Positions 7,070 through 14,366 of a DNA stretch of 14,398 nt are shown here, one piece after another; the first letter of the stretch is position 1; the number at the start of each line of letters is the position of its first letter. The position numbers and the translations under genes are program-made. The DNA lies in the NCBI GenBank assembly GCA_030151885.1, contig JASLCG010000016.1:1-14398 (forward strand), read 5' to 3'. Below the pieces are notes generated by a model. That model was not told the origin of the DNA. It worked only from the letters and a program-made list of their open reading frames with translations, and made no database searches. The DNA comes from Bacteroides sp. GTDB lineage: Bacteria > Bacteroidota > Bacteroidia > Bacteroidales > Bacteroidaceae.

Positions 7070-9070
7070 CTATTTTTTGCTATTGTATTTCTTCAAGCCT
7101 TGATCTAAGAAGTTTATGTATGACTCAATACTCTTGTCATAAGCATAAGACTTATTAAGAGGTAGGCCTTCATTATCTAGTAATACATAAAAAGGTTGAG
7201 AATTAGCCCCAAATTTTACTTGCTGCAGATAACTCCACTTATCTCCAATTGTTCTGAGTTTTCGTGTTTTACCATTTTCTTCTACAACAATTGGTTCTGG
7301 CAAGTCCTCTTTATTGTCAACATACAGTGTTATTAAAACATAATCATTATCAATGATGTTTTTTACTGTTGGATTTGTCCAAACGTACAATTCCATATTA
7401 CGACAGTTCACACATCCATAACCAGTAAAGTCAAGCATTACAGGTTTACCATGTGCTTTAGCATACTCCATCCCTTTATCATAATCATCAAACTTAGCAT
7501 GAACATCACCATCAAAAAGACTAAAGTCTTGGGTGTACAATGGTGGAGCAAATGCGCTAATTGCCTTTAACGGAGCTCCCCAAAGTCCAGGAACCATATA
7601 TAAAGCAAATGACAATGGGAATAGTGCTAAGAAGAATCTAACTACACCTACTTTATTACTATCATCATCATGAGGGAATTTGATTTTACCTAACAGATAT
7701 AATCCAAATAGTCCAAATATGACAATCCAAAATGCAATAAATACCTCTCTATCTAAAATATGCCACTGATAAGCAAGATCTGCTACAGATAAGAATTTTA
7801 AAGCAAAAGCTAATTCTATAAATGCTAAAGATACCTTTATCACATTCATCCAGTTTCCTGATTTAGGAGCAGACTTCAATAAAGATGGGAACAATGCAAA
7901 CAACGTAAATGGTAAAGCCAATGCTAATGCAAAGCCAAACATTCCAACAGCAGGACCAACAATACTACCTGTAGTACTTACCTCAACTAGTAGGAACCCA
8001 ATAATCGGACCTGTACAAGAGAATGATACTAAAGATAGTGTAAATGCCATCAAGAATATACTCATTAACCCCGATGTTTGTTCTGCTTTATTATCTACAG
8101 CTGTTGTCCATTTTGAAGGCAGTCTTATTTCGAATGCTCCAAAGAACGACGCTGCAAAAACTACCAGCATCAAGAAGAATAGAATATTAAATATAGCATT
8201 TGTTGATAATGCATTTAAGGCATTAGCTCCAAATATAAATGTTATTAGCAATCCTAGTGTTAAATAGATAACAATAATAGCGATTCCATATGTAACAGCA
8301 TCTTTTATTCCTTTTTTACGATCTTTACTACGCTTCAAGAAGAAGCTTACGGTCATTGGAATAATTGGCCATACACAAGGGGTCAATAAAGCAATAAGTC
8401 CTCCAAGAAATCCTAAAGCAAATATTGCAATGTAAGAATTATTGGCAGTACTATCCATTTCTCCAAGAGCTTTCAGCTCTCCTATAACAGGGGTCCAATA
8501 ATCTGCAACCTCATTTTTTGAGTCAACATTAGTAGTAGTGTTTTGGTCAATACTTCCAAAGTTAAAGGAAGGAGCTTTTGTTTTTACTGAAGCTCCCATA
8601 TCGCCTATTAAAGCCGCATTACCATACTCTACATCTACTGCTTTTGGAGGTAAACAAGACTCATCATCACAAGAACCATATTCTAAATAGCCTTCGATGT
8701 AGTAGTCTTTTGATAGTAACTTTACTTTCTGAATAAATGTTACATTATTTTCAAAATAGCGTAACGTTTTCTGAAAAGCATTATCAAAAGCTTCAATCTC
8801 TTTCCCGTTAGCTACTAAATCACCCAGAAGTTCTACTCCAGCTGATTTTTCTAGTTTAAATGCTGCCTCAGTAGGGCCTGCATTACCAAGATTTGTTGAG
8901 TATACATGCCATCCTTTATCAATTGTTGCTTCAAATACAATTTCAGCTTCTGTTTCTGAAATCAGTTTAAAGTTAGAATTGAAGTGTACAGGATCTTTTA
9001 ACTGGGCCTGAACTAGAGAGACACCAGCTAGTATAAACAACAACAAAAAGGTTGAAACTCTTTTTCTCAT
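7070..9070 (-). CDS. dsbD: Thiol:disulfide interchange protein DsbD (full-length, three-domain)
   Basis: Inner-membrane electron carrier that passes reducing power from cytosolic thioredoxin to periplasmic thiol proteins (cytochrome c maturation, disulfide isomerases, thiol peroxidases). A signal peptide (residues 1-22, ending VQA) precedes a periplasmic N-terminal DsbD-alpha domain (about 25-150) with Cys134 and Cys139 in GSCDDESCLPP. The membrane domain (about 212-510) has about eight helices, with redox cysteines in TPCVWPIIPM (Cys232) and SFSCTGPIIG (Cys352). The C-terminal thioredoxin-like domain (about 535-660) has the CVNC active site (Cys553/Cys556). All six cysteines expected from E. 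coli DsbD are present at equivalent places, so the protein should be functional; at 666 residues it is longer than the E. coli protein, mainly in the linkers. It is second in an operon, 23 bases after the Dabb gene. Confidence 0.96.
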   Translation of the reverse strand: MRKRVSTFLLLFILAGVSLVQAQLKDPVHFNSNFKLISETEAEIVFEATIDKGWHVYSTNLGNAGPTEAAFKLEKSAGVELLGDLVANGKEIEAFDNAFQKTLRYFENNVTFIQKVKLLSKDYYIEGYLEYGSCDDESCLPPKAVDVEYGNAALIGDMGASVKTKAPSFNFGSIDQNTTTNVDSKNEVADYWTPVIGELKALGEMDSTANNSYIAIFALGFLGGLIALLTPCVWPIIPMTVSFFLKRSKDRKKGIKDAVTYGIAIIVIYLTLGLLITFIFGANALNALSTNAIFNILFFLMLVVFAASFFGAFEIRLPSKWTTAVDNKAEQTSGLMSIFLMAFTLSLVSFSCTGPIIGFLLVEVSTTGSIVGPAVGMFGFALALALPFTLFALFPSLLKSAPKSGNWMNVIKVSLAFIELAFALKFLSVADLAYQWHILDREVFIAFWIVIFGLFGLYLLGKIKFPHDDDSNKVGVVRFFLALFPLSFALYMVPGLWGAPLKAISAFAPPLYTQDFSLFDGDVHAKFDDYDKGMEYAKAHGKPVMLDFTGYGCVNCRNMELYVWTNPTVKNIIDNDYVLITLYVDNKEDLPEPIVVEENGKTRKLRTIGDKWSYLQQVKFGANSQPFYVLLDNEGLPLNKSYAYDKSIESYINFLDQGLKKYNSKK

Positions 9071-9093
9071 TTAATATATATTTTTATAATAAT

Positions 9094-9393
9094 TTAAAAC
9101 TCGTAATCCACGCAAGCTCTATCCTGCTTTAAGTCAGCTAAAAGTTTAGCTGCCGCTACGTGATCTGGGTGTACAGCATATGCCTTGACATCTTCCAATG
9201 AATCAAACTCACTATATAAAGCTATATCCCATGTCTCCTGACAATTAATATTAAGCCCTACTTCTACCTTCCTAATAAATGGTATTGTTGCAGGTAAAGC
9301 CTCAATAGCAGCCTTAAAAGCGTTCATTACTTCTCTTTTTTGCTCCATAGGAGCATTTTCTTTCAATTTAAACAAAACAATGTGTTTTACCAT
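9094..9393 (-). CDS. Small Dabb-domain (stress-responsive alpha/beta barrel) protein
   Basis: A 99-residue soluble protein of the Dabb family (PF07876), a ferredoxin-like fold that dimerises into an alpha/beta barrel. Family features visible are the start MVKHIVLFKLKENA, a helix around residues 18-33, a strand KVEVGLNIN (43-51), the DIALYSEFDSLEDVKAY stretch (56-72), the HPDHVAAAKLL segment (77-87) and the C-terminal strand CVDYEF. The biochemical role in bacteria is unknown; relatives include plant salt-stress proteins and polyketide cyclases, but no catalytic residues can be assigned here. It is the first gene of a two-gene unit with dsbD and is read divergently from the uridine-kinase-like gene. 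Confidence 0.88.
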   Translation of the reverse strand: MVKHIVLFKLKENAPMEQKREVMNAFKAAIEALPATIPFIRKVEVGLNINCQETWDIALYSEFDSLEDVKAYAVHPDHVAAAKLLADLKQDRACVDYEF

Positions 9394-9397
9394 AACG

Positions 9398-9428
9398 TTG
9401 ATTTTTTTATTATTTGTAGTTATCTTTG
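9398..9428 (+). promoter_or_regulatory. Promoter for the udk - lytic transglycosylase pair
   Basis: TTG at 9398-9400, a 20-base spacer, and TATCTTTG at 9421-9428 fit the Bacteroidetes -33/-7 pattern (TTTG / TAnnTTTG) closely. Transcription would begin about 9434, giving a leader of about 60 bases before the ATG at 9495. The site sits only a few bases upstream of the Dabb start codon, inside the leader of the opposing transcript. Confidence 0.6.
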
Positions 9429-9454
9429 TTTACTGAAATTGCTCTTTAATAACA

Positions 9455-9484
9455 CAAATGTACTTTTATTTGTTCTAATTTCAA
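9455..9484 (-). promoter_or_regulatory. Promoter for the Dabb-dsbD pair
   Basis: On the plus strand CAAATGTA (9455-9462) is the complement of TACATTTG, an exact -7 box, and CAA at 9482-9484 gives a TTG -33 element with a 19-base spacer. The minus-strand transcript would begin about 9449, with a leader of about 55 bases before the Dabb start codon at 9393. Confidence 0.6.
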
Positions 9485-9494
9485 CAATTATCAA

Positions 9495-10115
9495 ATGTTA
9501 ATAATCGGAATAGCAGGCGGAACAGGTTCTGGGAAAACTACCGTCGTACGTAAAATCATTGAAAGACTTCCTGCAGGGGAAGTAGTACTTTTACCTCAAG
9601 ATTCATACTATAAAGATAGTAGTCATGTACCTGTAGAAGAGAGGCAGAACATCAACTTTGATCACCCTGATGCTTTTGAATGGTCACTCCTTTCTAAACA
9701 TGTTGGTATGCTTAAAGAGAACCAAGCTATCGAACAGCCTACTTATTCGTACTTAACCTGTACACGTCAACCCGAAACAATTCATATTGAGCCTAGAAAT
9801 GTTATCATTATTGAGGGTATCCTAGCTCTTTGCAATAAGAAGCTCCGGGATATGATGGACTTAAAAATATTTGTTGATGCAGACCCTGATGAACGTCTTA
9901 TTCGTGTTATACAACGTGATGTAGTAGAAAGAGGAAGAACGGCAGAGGCTGTAATGGATAGGTATACGAAAGTATTGAAGCCTATGCATCTACAGTTTAT
10001 AGAGCCTTGTAAAAGATATGCAGACTTAATAGTTCCTGAAGGAGGAAGTAATAATATAGCTATTGATATTCTTACCATGTATATTACTAAACATCTTACT
10101 TGGCCTAACGAATAG
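9495..10115 (+). CDS. udk: Uridine kinase (uridine/cytidine kinase, phosphoribulokinase/uridine kinase family)
   Basis: Cytosolic pyrimidine-salvage kinase that phosphorylates uridine and cytidine to UMP and CMP. The 206 residues start with the P-loop GGTGSGKTT (8-16), followed by the substrate-side motif DSYYKD (36-41), NFDHPDAFEWSLL (54-66), the YSYLTCTR segment (76-83, with the arginine expected near the nucleoside), the strand IIIEGILAL (99-107), VFERGR-like VVERGRTAEAVMDRY (142-156) over the lid region, and the terminal QFIEPCKRYADLIVPEGG stretch that matches E. coli Udk well. Length is near E. coli Udk (213 aa); the start at MLIIGIAGG leaves a short N terminus without extension. The gene precedes the lytic transglycosylase gene by 26 bases, probably in one transcript. 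Specificity for uridine rather than another nucleoside is inferred from similarity. Confidence 0.92.
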   Translation: MLIIGIAGGTGSGKTTVVRKIIERLPAGEVVLLPQDSYYKDSSHVPVEERQNINFDHPDAFEWSLLSKHVGMLKENQAIEQPTYSYLTCTRQPETIHIEPRNVIIIEGILALCNKKLRDMMDLKIFVDADPDERLIRVIQRDVVERGRTAEAVMDRYTKVLKPMHLQFIEPCKRYADLIVPEGGSNNIAIDILTMYITKHLTWPNE

Positions 10116-10141
10116 TCTTAATATCTATTAGACCTTAAACC

Positions 10142-11563
10142 ATGAAAAATAAAAAGTTTACGCTTACAATAGTTACTACTCTATTTTTAATAGTCTTTGT
10201 TTCTTGTTTTCAAAAAGCAAAACAAAATAATATAAATAATAAAAGACTTACAGATTTACCTGTAGTTGACCTAGAACAAATAATAAAAAGAGGAGAACTC
10301 ATTATTACAACATTTAATAGCTCTATTGATTATTTCAAATATCGTGGACAGGAAATGGGTGTACAATATGAGTTAAGCCGTCAATTCGCTGACTATTTAG
10401 GTGTAAAGCTAAAAGTGGTTCTTTCTAATAGTGTATCAGAACTAGTTTACAAGCTTAATACTCAAGAAGTAGATTTAATAGCATTTGACTTACCAATTAC
10501 AAAGTCATTGAAAGATTCTGTCACTTATTGTGGAGCAGAAGTAAGAACTCATCAAGTAATTATTCAACGAGGTAAAGATTCACAAAACACGCCTGTACAA
10601 GATGTTACAGAACTGATAGGAAAGAATATATATACAAAACCTGGCAAATATTATGACCGACTAAAAAACTTAAATCAAGAATTAGGAGAAGGTATTAATA
10701 TTATTCTAGTTGATAATGATACTACATCTTTGGAAGATTTAATTACAAAGGTATCAAAAGGTGACATAGACTTTACTGTAGCTGATAACAATTTAGCTAA
10801 ACTAAATAAGACCTATTATCCGAACTTAGACATTAACTTATCTATAAGTTTTGATCAAAAATCATCATGGGCAGTTAGGAAGTCTAGTCCACAATTGGCT
10901 GAAGAGGTTGAGAAGTGGAGTAAATTAAACAAACAATCTCCAAGATACAAAGCTAGTATGAAGAGGTATTTTGAAATTAGCAAAACTAATTATGTACACT
11001 CTCCTATTCTAAGTGTAGAGGATGGTATAATATCTAAGTTTGATCTCTACTTCAAAAAATATGCACCTACTATTAATTGGGATTGGCGCTTAGTAGCTTC
11101 ATTAGCTTACAATGAGTCTAATTTTAATCCAAATGTCACTTCATGGGCAGGTGCTAAAGGATTAATGCAACTTATGCCACGGACAGCTAGAGCCATGGGA
11201 GTCCCGATGAATCTAATTATGGATGTAGATGAAAATGTAAGGGGAGCAGTAAAGTATATTGGTATTACAGAACGTTCTCTTATGCAAATAGAAGATGATA
11301 TAGAACGTGTTAAATTTGTATTGGCAGCCTATAATGCAGGCTTAGGACATGTTCAAGATGCCATGGCCTTAGCTAATAAGTACAATAAAAATCAATATGT
11401 ATGGTTTGATAATGTTGAGACCTATCTTCTTTTAAAAAGCAACCCAGAATACTTTAGAGATTCTGTATGTAAACATGGTTATTTACGTGGTATAGAAACG
11501 TATAATTTTGTTCGTGATATTATTGCGAGATATGAAATCTATAAAAGTAAAATTCCACGCTAA
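10142..11563 (+). CDS. mltF: MltF-like membrane-bound lytic murein transglycosylase (lipoprotein)
   Basis: Envelope lipoprotein predicted to cleave the MurNAc-GlcNAc bond of peptidoglycan, forming 1,6-anhydro ends, in wall remodelling or recycling. Residues 1-22 form a lipoprotein signal ending VSC (Cys22). An ABC-binding-protein-like domain (SBP_bac_3, about 48-275) follows, which in E. coli MltF acts as a regulatory module that senses muropeptides. The SLT domain (about 305-435) has the catalytic glutamate in AYNESNFNPN (Glu325), then AKGLMQLMPRTA (338-349) and the AAYNAGLGHV motif (395-404), all standard for family 1 lytic transglycosylases. The tail (about 436-473) is predicted helical. 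The 473 aa length is a little below E. coli MltF (518 aa). The gene follows udk by 26 bases. The next gene is convergent and only 16 bases away. Confidence 0.92.
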   Translation: MKNKKFTLTIVTTLFLIVFVSCFQKAKQNNINNKRLTDLPVVDLEQIIKRGELIITTFNSSIDYFKYRGQEMGVQYELSRQFADYLGVKLKVVLSNSVSELVYKLNTQEVDLIAFDLPITKSLKDSVTYCGAEVRTHQVIIQRGKDSQNTPVQDVTELIGKNIYTKPGKYYDRLKNLNQELGEGINIILVDNDTTSLEDLITKVSKGDIDFTVADNNLAKLNKTYYPNLDINLSISFDQKSSWAVRKSSPQLAEEVEKWSKLNKQSPRYKASMKRYFEISKTNYVHSPILSVEDGIISKFDLYFKKYAPTINWDWRLVASLAYNESNFNPNVTSWAGAKGLMQLMPRTARAMGVPMNLIMDVDENVRGAVKYIGITERSLMQIEDDIERVKFVLAAYNAGLGHVQDAMALANKYNKNQYVWFDNVETYLLLKSNPEYFRDSVCKHGYLRGIETYNFVRDIIARYEIYKSKIPR

Positions 11564-11579
11564 GAATTAAACTTCTAAT

Positions 11580-12521
11580 TTAAGATTTTACAAAAGAACG
11601 ATCTTTTAGATAATAAACTAATCTTCTAATCCATACAACAGCTATTGCAAGTCCGACTCTTGTCAGAATAATAACCCAAACATTTATTCCAAGTAAAACA
11701 AATAAGATTGTGTCTTCTAACAAAGAGTGAGATATAGCTAAGTGCCAATTAACTGTGTTGGCCTCTTTATAAGTTATATGGCCATCTTTTACCATATCTA
11801 TCATTATGGCACCACCATAGGCTAAGCCCACTATATTACCTACAATCCACAAGAATGAAGATTTTTCGGGTAAGCCAAACAACTTCATTAAAGGGTTTAA
11901 AGGTCTAGATAAAATGTCTATCCAGTTAAACTCAATAAGAATACGCTGTAAAATCATTAGTGATGTTACAATCAATATAACAATAGCTATTAGCTCTAAA
12001 GAGGAGTATCCCCATGCTGTAAACACATCGCTAATATTAGCATATACATCTGCTTCGCCCGAAAACTCAAACGGTTTATCGCTATAAGGCAGAATTAAAT
12101 TTAATAAAATAGCTGCAATAAAAGCCATTCCAACTCTTAAAGAGACCATCCGGAAAAAAGGAGATCCTGTACGCTTTGTAACTGCACATTCAACAGGTAG
12201 GCTATGAGCTATTAGACACATTAAAGTCAAAATAGTAGCCTCCCTTAATGACATAGGTAAAGAGGCCATAACTGCAATTGTAGCGTATAAAGGCACAAAG
12301 ACACTTGTTACAAATACAATGGCTAAATTACCTCGTAAACCAATAAATTCAAATACGGGTTGCAGATAGACAGATAAATCTGCAATAATGCCATAATAAT
12401 CAAGAAGTCGTACGCCTAAACCTATGGGAAGCATAATTTTGAGCAACCATAGGCATGTTTTTAAAGACTTTGGAATAGATTCTTTAACACATAAAACTAT
12501 TCTACTAAGGATACTGTACAT
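11580..12521 (-). CDS. Nucleoside-recognition ('gate') domain membrane protein, internally duplicated
   Basis: Multi-helix inner-membrane protein of the PF07670 'gate' family, whose better-known members are CNT nucleoside transporters, FeoB and the sporulation proteins SpmA/SpmB. Substrate and direction are unknown. Of its 313 residues, about 24-115 and about 178-280 look like two related halves: each holds a long helix pair and ends with a similar histidine-containing helix (IAHSLPVECAV, 104-114; ISHSLLEDTIL, 263-273). The second half also has the glycine-rich GNIVGLAYGG stretch (228-237). A linker of about 30 polar residues (147-172) separates them. I count roughly eight membrane segments. 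It is last in a minus-strand cluster, only 4 bases after the smpB stop codon; a nucleotide-related role is possible but not shown by anything else here. Confidence 0.82.
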   Translation of the reverse strand: MYSILSRIVLCVKESIPKSLKTCLWLLKIMLPIGLGVRLLDYYGIIADLSVYLQPVFEFIGLRGNLAIVFVTSVFVPLYATIAVMASLPMSLREATILTLMCLIAHSLPVECAVTKRTGSPFFRMVSLRVGMAFIAAILLNLILPYSDKPFEFSGEADVYANISDVFTAWGYSSLELIAIVILIVTSLMILQRILIEFNWIDILSRPLNPLMKLFGLPEKSSFLWIVGNIVGLAYGGAIMIDMVKDGHITYKEANTVNWHLAISHSLLEDTILFVLLGINVWVIILTRVGLAIAVVWIRRLVYYLKDRSFVKS

Positions 12522-12525
12522 TGAT

Positions 12526-12978
12526 TTAATACTTAAACATCCTACTTATTTCCCTCTTAGCATCTTTTTCTTTCAATGACTCTCTTTTATCATATTGTTT
12601 CTTACCACGTGCTAAGCCAATAACAACTTTTGCTAATCCTTTTTCATTAATAAACATACGTAAAGGAACTATTGTATTTCCAGTCTCTTTTGTGCCACGT
12701 TGCAATTTGTTAAGCTCCTGTTTGTTCAATAATAACTTTCTATCACGACGAGCACTATGATTATTGTATGAGCCATAAAAATACTCTGCAATATGCATAT
12801 TTTTCACCCATAATTCATCTTTAGCAAAATAACAAAAGGTATCTACTAAACTCGCTTTATTGAGACGTACAGATTTAATTTCTGTACCTGTTAAAACGAT
12901 ACCTGCTGTATATGTTTCTAATATTTCATAATCAAAAGTTGCTCTTTTATTCTTTATATTTACATTACTTTTTTGCAT
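12526..12978 (-). CDS. smpB: SsrA-binding protein SmpB
   Basis: Small basic protein that binds tmRNA and delivers it to stalled ribosomes, enabling trans-translation and tagging of the incomplete protein. The 150 residues (usual length) show the family beta-barrel: NIKNKRATFDYEI at the N terminus, GTEIKSVRLNKASLVD (31-46), ELWVKNMHIAEY, the HSARRDRKLLLNKQEL segment (about 74-89) and a central IVPLRMFINEKGLAKVVIGLARGKK stretch, read here as two overlapping pieces ending about residue 127. The basic C-terminal tail (YDKRESLKEKDAKREISR) is the part that folds into the mRNA channel. It lies 12 bases after the Yip1 gene and 4 bases before the gate-protein gene. The tmRNA gene (ssrA) is not in this window. 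Confidence 0.97.
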   Translation of the reverse strand: MQKSNVNIKNKRATFDYEILETYTAGIVLTGTEIKSVRLNKASLVDTFCYFAKDELWVKNMHIAEYFYGSYNNHSARRDRKLLLNKQELNKLQRGTKETGNTIVPLRMFINEKGLAKVVIGLARGKKQYDKRESLKEKDAKREISRMFKY

Positions 12979-12990
12979 ATCTATTTTTAA

Positions 12991-13572
12991 TTAAAGTTTT
13001 ACCAACATAGAGAAGATTATCTTCAATATAATTGGAACAATCACTATTATTCCCGAAGCTATAAAAGCCATTCTCATTTTATATTCATAGTTTTTTGGAA
13101 CTAAGAAGTCAAGGCCTTGCCATATAATGTAAATTATATATACTTGAGGAATAAGCAATATCTTACTTAAACTTGGTAATAAGCTTGATAGTATAAAGTA
13201 TAGAAAAACAATTATAAAACTATACCCAACCAGTTGAGTTAGTTTCAACTTATTTAATTTTATATCTCCCACTACTATTTTTTTCTGAAAGAAAAGAGAT
13301 ACTAAAAAAATAGAGATGAATAAACCTCCAAATAAAGAGATAGCATATACACATGCGGTTGTTAATGCCTCTTGAAATATTGGATATGGAGATTCACTTG
13401 TTGCATAAATTAGCCCTGCAATAAATACACATAATGATGTCAAAGCTATGAGAGGATAAGAAAATGTTGAGTACATACTTTCAACACTTTTTTCATTATT
13501 AATCTCTTCCCAAGCTCTATCTGGATGCATTATCAATAAGCCAATACGCTTAAATAAACCTTTATAGTTCAC
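12991..13572 (-). CDS. Yip1-family integral membrane protein
   Basis: Membrane protein of unknown function from the Yip1/DUF superfamily (PF04893). The 193 residues begin with a short cytosolic segment containing the family-typical HPDRAWEEI (16-24), with the Pro-Asp and Trp spacing seen across bacterial Yip1 members. Five hydrophobic segments follow at about 38-58, 70-95, 112-131, 135-151 and 166-190, separated by short polar loops, one with a polar KKIVVGDIKLNKLK stretch (97-110) between segments two and three. There is no signal peptide, catalytic motif or cofactor site. Eukaryotic Yip1 proteins act in vesicle traffic, but that does not transfer to bacteria. It sits in a tight cluster with smpB (12-base gap) and the acidic DMP19-family gene (35-base gap). 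Confidence 0.8.
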   Translation of the reverse strand: MNYKGLFKRIGLLIMHPDRAWEEINNEKSVESMYSTFSYPLIALTSLCVFIAGLIYATSESPYPIFQEALTTACVYAISLFGGLFISIFLVSLFFQKKIVVGDIKLNKLKLTQLVGYSFIIVFLYFILSSLLPSLSKILLIPQVYIIYIIWQGLDFLVPKNYEYKMRMAFIASGIIVIVPIILKIIFSMLVKL

Positions 13573-13607
13573 GTTAAAAACCTTTTTAATTTTAGAGATA
13601 AATAATA

Positions 13608-14102
13608 TTAATCTTTTATTACCTCTGCAAATTCATTCATATTTTCTTCTACAAAAGAAGCAATTAACATCGTTATCATTTCTTCTGTTTCCATAAATTC
13701 TTCTTCAATATCATCGAATGCTTCATACTGCTCATACATGGCCATAAACTCTTCCTCATTACGCTCCTTCACTAAATCTTCTTTATGCTCATCGTATATA
13801 GTTTTAGCTTTATAAATCAACTTAGAAAAATCTTTTAACCCCCATATACGCATCATTTTCGCAAATGGATTATCAAAGATATAAGGACCATATCCATTTT
13901 GAATTAATTGACAAAAACCACCTTCAACTATTTCATTAATAAAGTAAGAATAAGCTAATAACGTGTGCTGATAAGCATTCAACTCCTCCATCATAAATTC
14001 ATCTTCCATTTGCTTTTCATAAGCAGATGTAAACACACGAATAAATTCATCCATTCCTTCACTACCAGCTTTTATAAGCTCGCTTTCTTTTACTTTTATC
14101 AT
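13608..14102 (-). CDS. DMP19-family acidic protein (DUF4375), possible DNA mimic
   Basis: Cytosolic protein resembling the DMP19/DUF4375 family, named after a Neisseria protein described as a DNA mimic that binds a transcription regulator. The signature GGFCQLIQNGYG (residues 61-72) corresponds to the conserved family motif (GGF.Q.. .N..G), preceded by the helix LLAYSYFINEIVE (48-60). Composition is strikingly acidic: by my count 38 Asp/Glu against 15 Lys/Arg in 164 residues. Acidic residues are densest in 32-40, 104-118 and 130-155. No membrane segment or signal peptide is present. The start at 14102 gives an ordinary MIKVKE N terminus. Gene order (first in a unit with yip1-like and smpB) gives no hint of a partner protein. 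The family assignment rests on the motif and acidity; the DNA-mimic idea is inference by analogy. Confidence 0.72.
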   Translation of the reverse strand: MIKVKESELIKAGSEGMDEFIRVFTSAYEKQMEDEFMMEELNAYQHTLLAYSYFINEIVEGGFCQLIQNGYGPYIFDNPFAKMMRIWGLKDFSKLIYKAKTIYDEHKEDLVKERNEEEFMAMYEQYEAFDDIEEEFMETEEMITMLIASFVEENMNEFAEVIKD

Positions 14103-14120
14103 AACCTTATATTTTAGCTA

Positions 14121-14128
14121 CAAAGATA
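14121..14128 (-). promoter_or_regulatory. -7 box for the DMP19-yip1-smpB cluster
   Basis: The plus strand reads CAAAGATA, the complement of TATCTTTG, an exact TAnnTTTG box. It would start transcription near 14115, giving a short leader of about 13 bases before the ATG at 14102. A -33 element at the normal spacing is not apparent, so the box stands alone. No other consensus box was found within the four-gene cluster downstream. Confidence 0.5.
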
Positions 14129-14205
14129 AATCTTTTCAACTGAATGCTAATAATTCGCACAAAGAATAGTTCGTTTTAAAAGCCAATTAATTTATTTGAT
14201 ATCCT

Positions 14206-14270
14206 AACATAGCAAAAAAGAGTATTTATACCAACATAGCTCTACTATATAAAAAAGAGTGTTTACTCCG
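14206..14270 (+). repeat. Imperfect direct repeat upstream of the right-edge promoter
   Basis: Two motifs each occur twice in the same order: AACATAGC at 14206-14213 and 14233-14240, and AAAAAAGAGT at 14214-14223 and 14251-14260, each of the latter followed by similar T-rich sequence ending in CC. The spacing differs between copies (27 and 37 bases), because 10 bases separate the two motifs in the second copy. The array ends at the -33 element of the next promoter. Confidence 0.6.
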
Positions 14271-14301
14271 TTTGCATTGAAAAATAAAACGATTAACTTT
14301 G
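14271..14301 (+). promoter_or_regulatory. Consensus Bacteroidetes promoter for the right-edge gene
   Basis: TTTG at 14271-14274, a 19-base spacer, and TAACTTTG at 14294-14301 match the -33 TTTG / -7 TAnnTTTG consensus exactly. It is the best promoter in the window. The transcript would start near 14308, about 60 bases ahead of the ATG at 14367. Confidence 0.7.
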
Positions 14302-14366
14302 TGTGCCTATCAATACAAATACAGAACTACTATATTTTTAACATATAATTATAAATAGAGTTAATT

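Noticed and set aside
10142..11563. Amino-acid ABC transporter binding protein, based on the N-terminal domain
   Set aside because: The SLT domain with catalytic Glu325 and the AAYNAG motif at the C terminus shows an MltF-type lytic transglycosylase; the binding-protein-like half is a normal part of that family.
12526..14102. Toxin-antitoxin or anti-phage island formed by the acidic protein, the Yip1-like protein and neighbours
   Set aside because: There is no nuclease, methylase, ATPase or toxin-like gene nearby, no composition change and no integration marks; smpB is a core gene.
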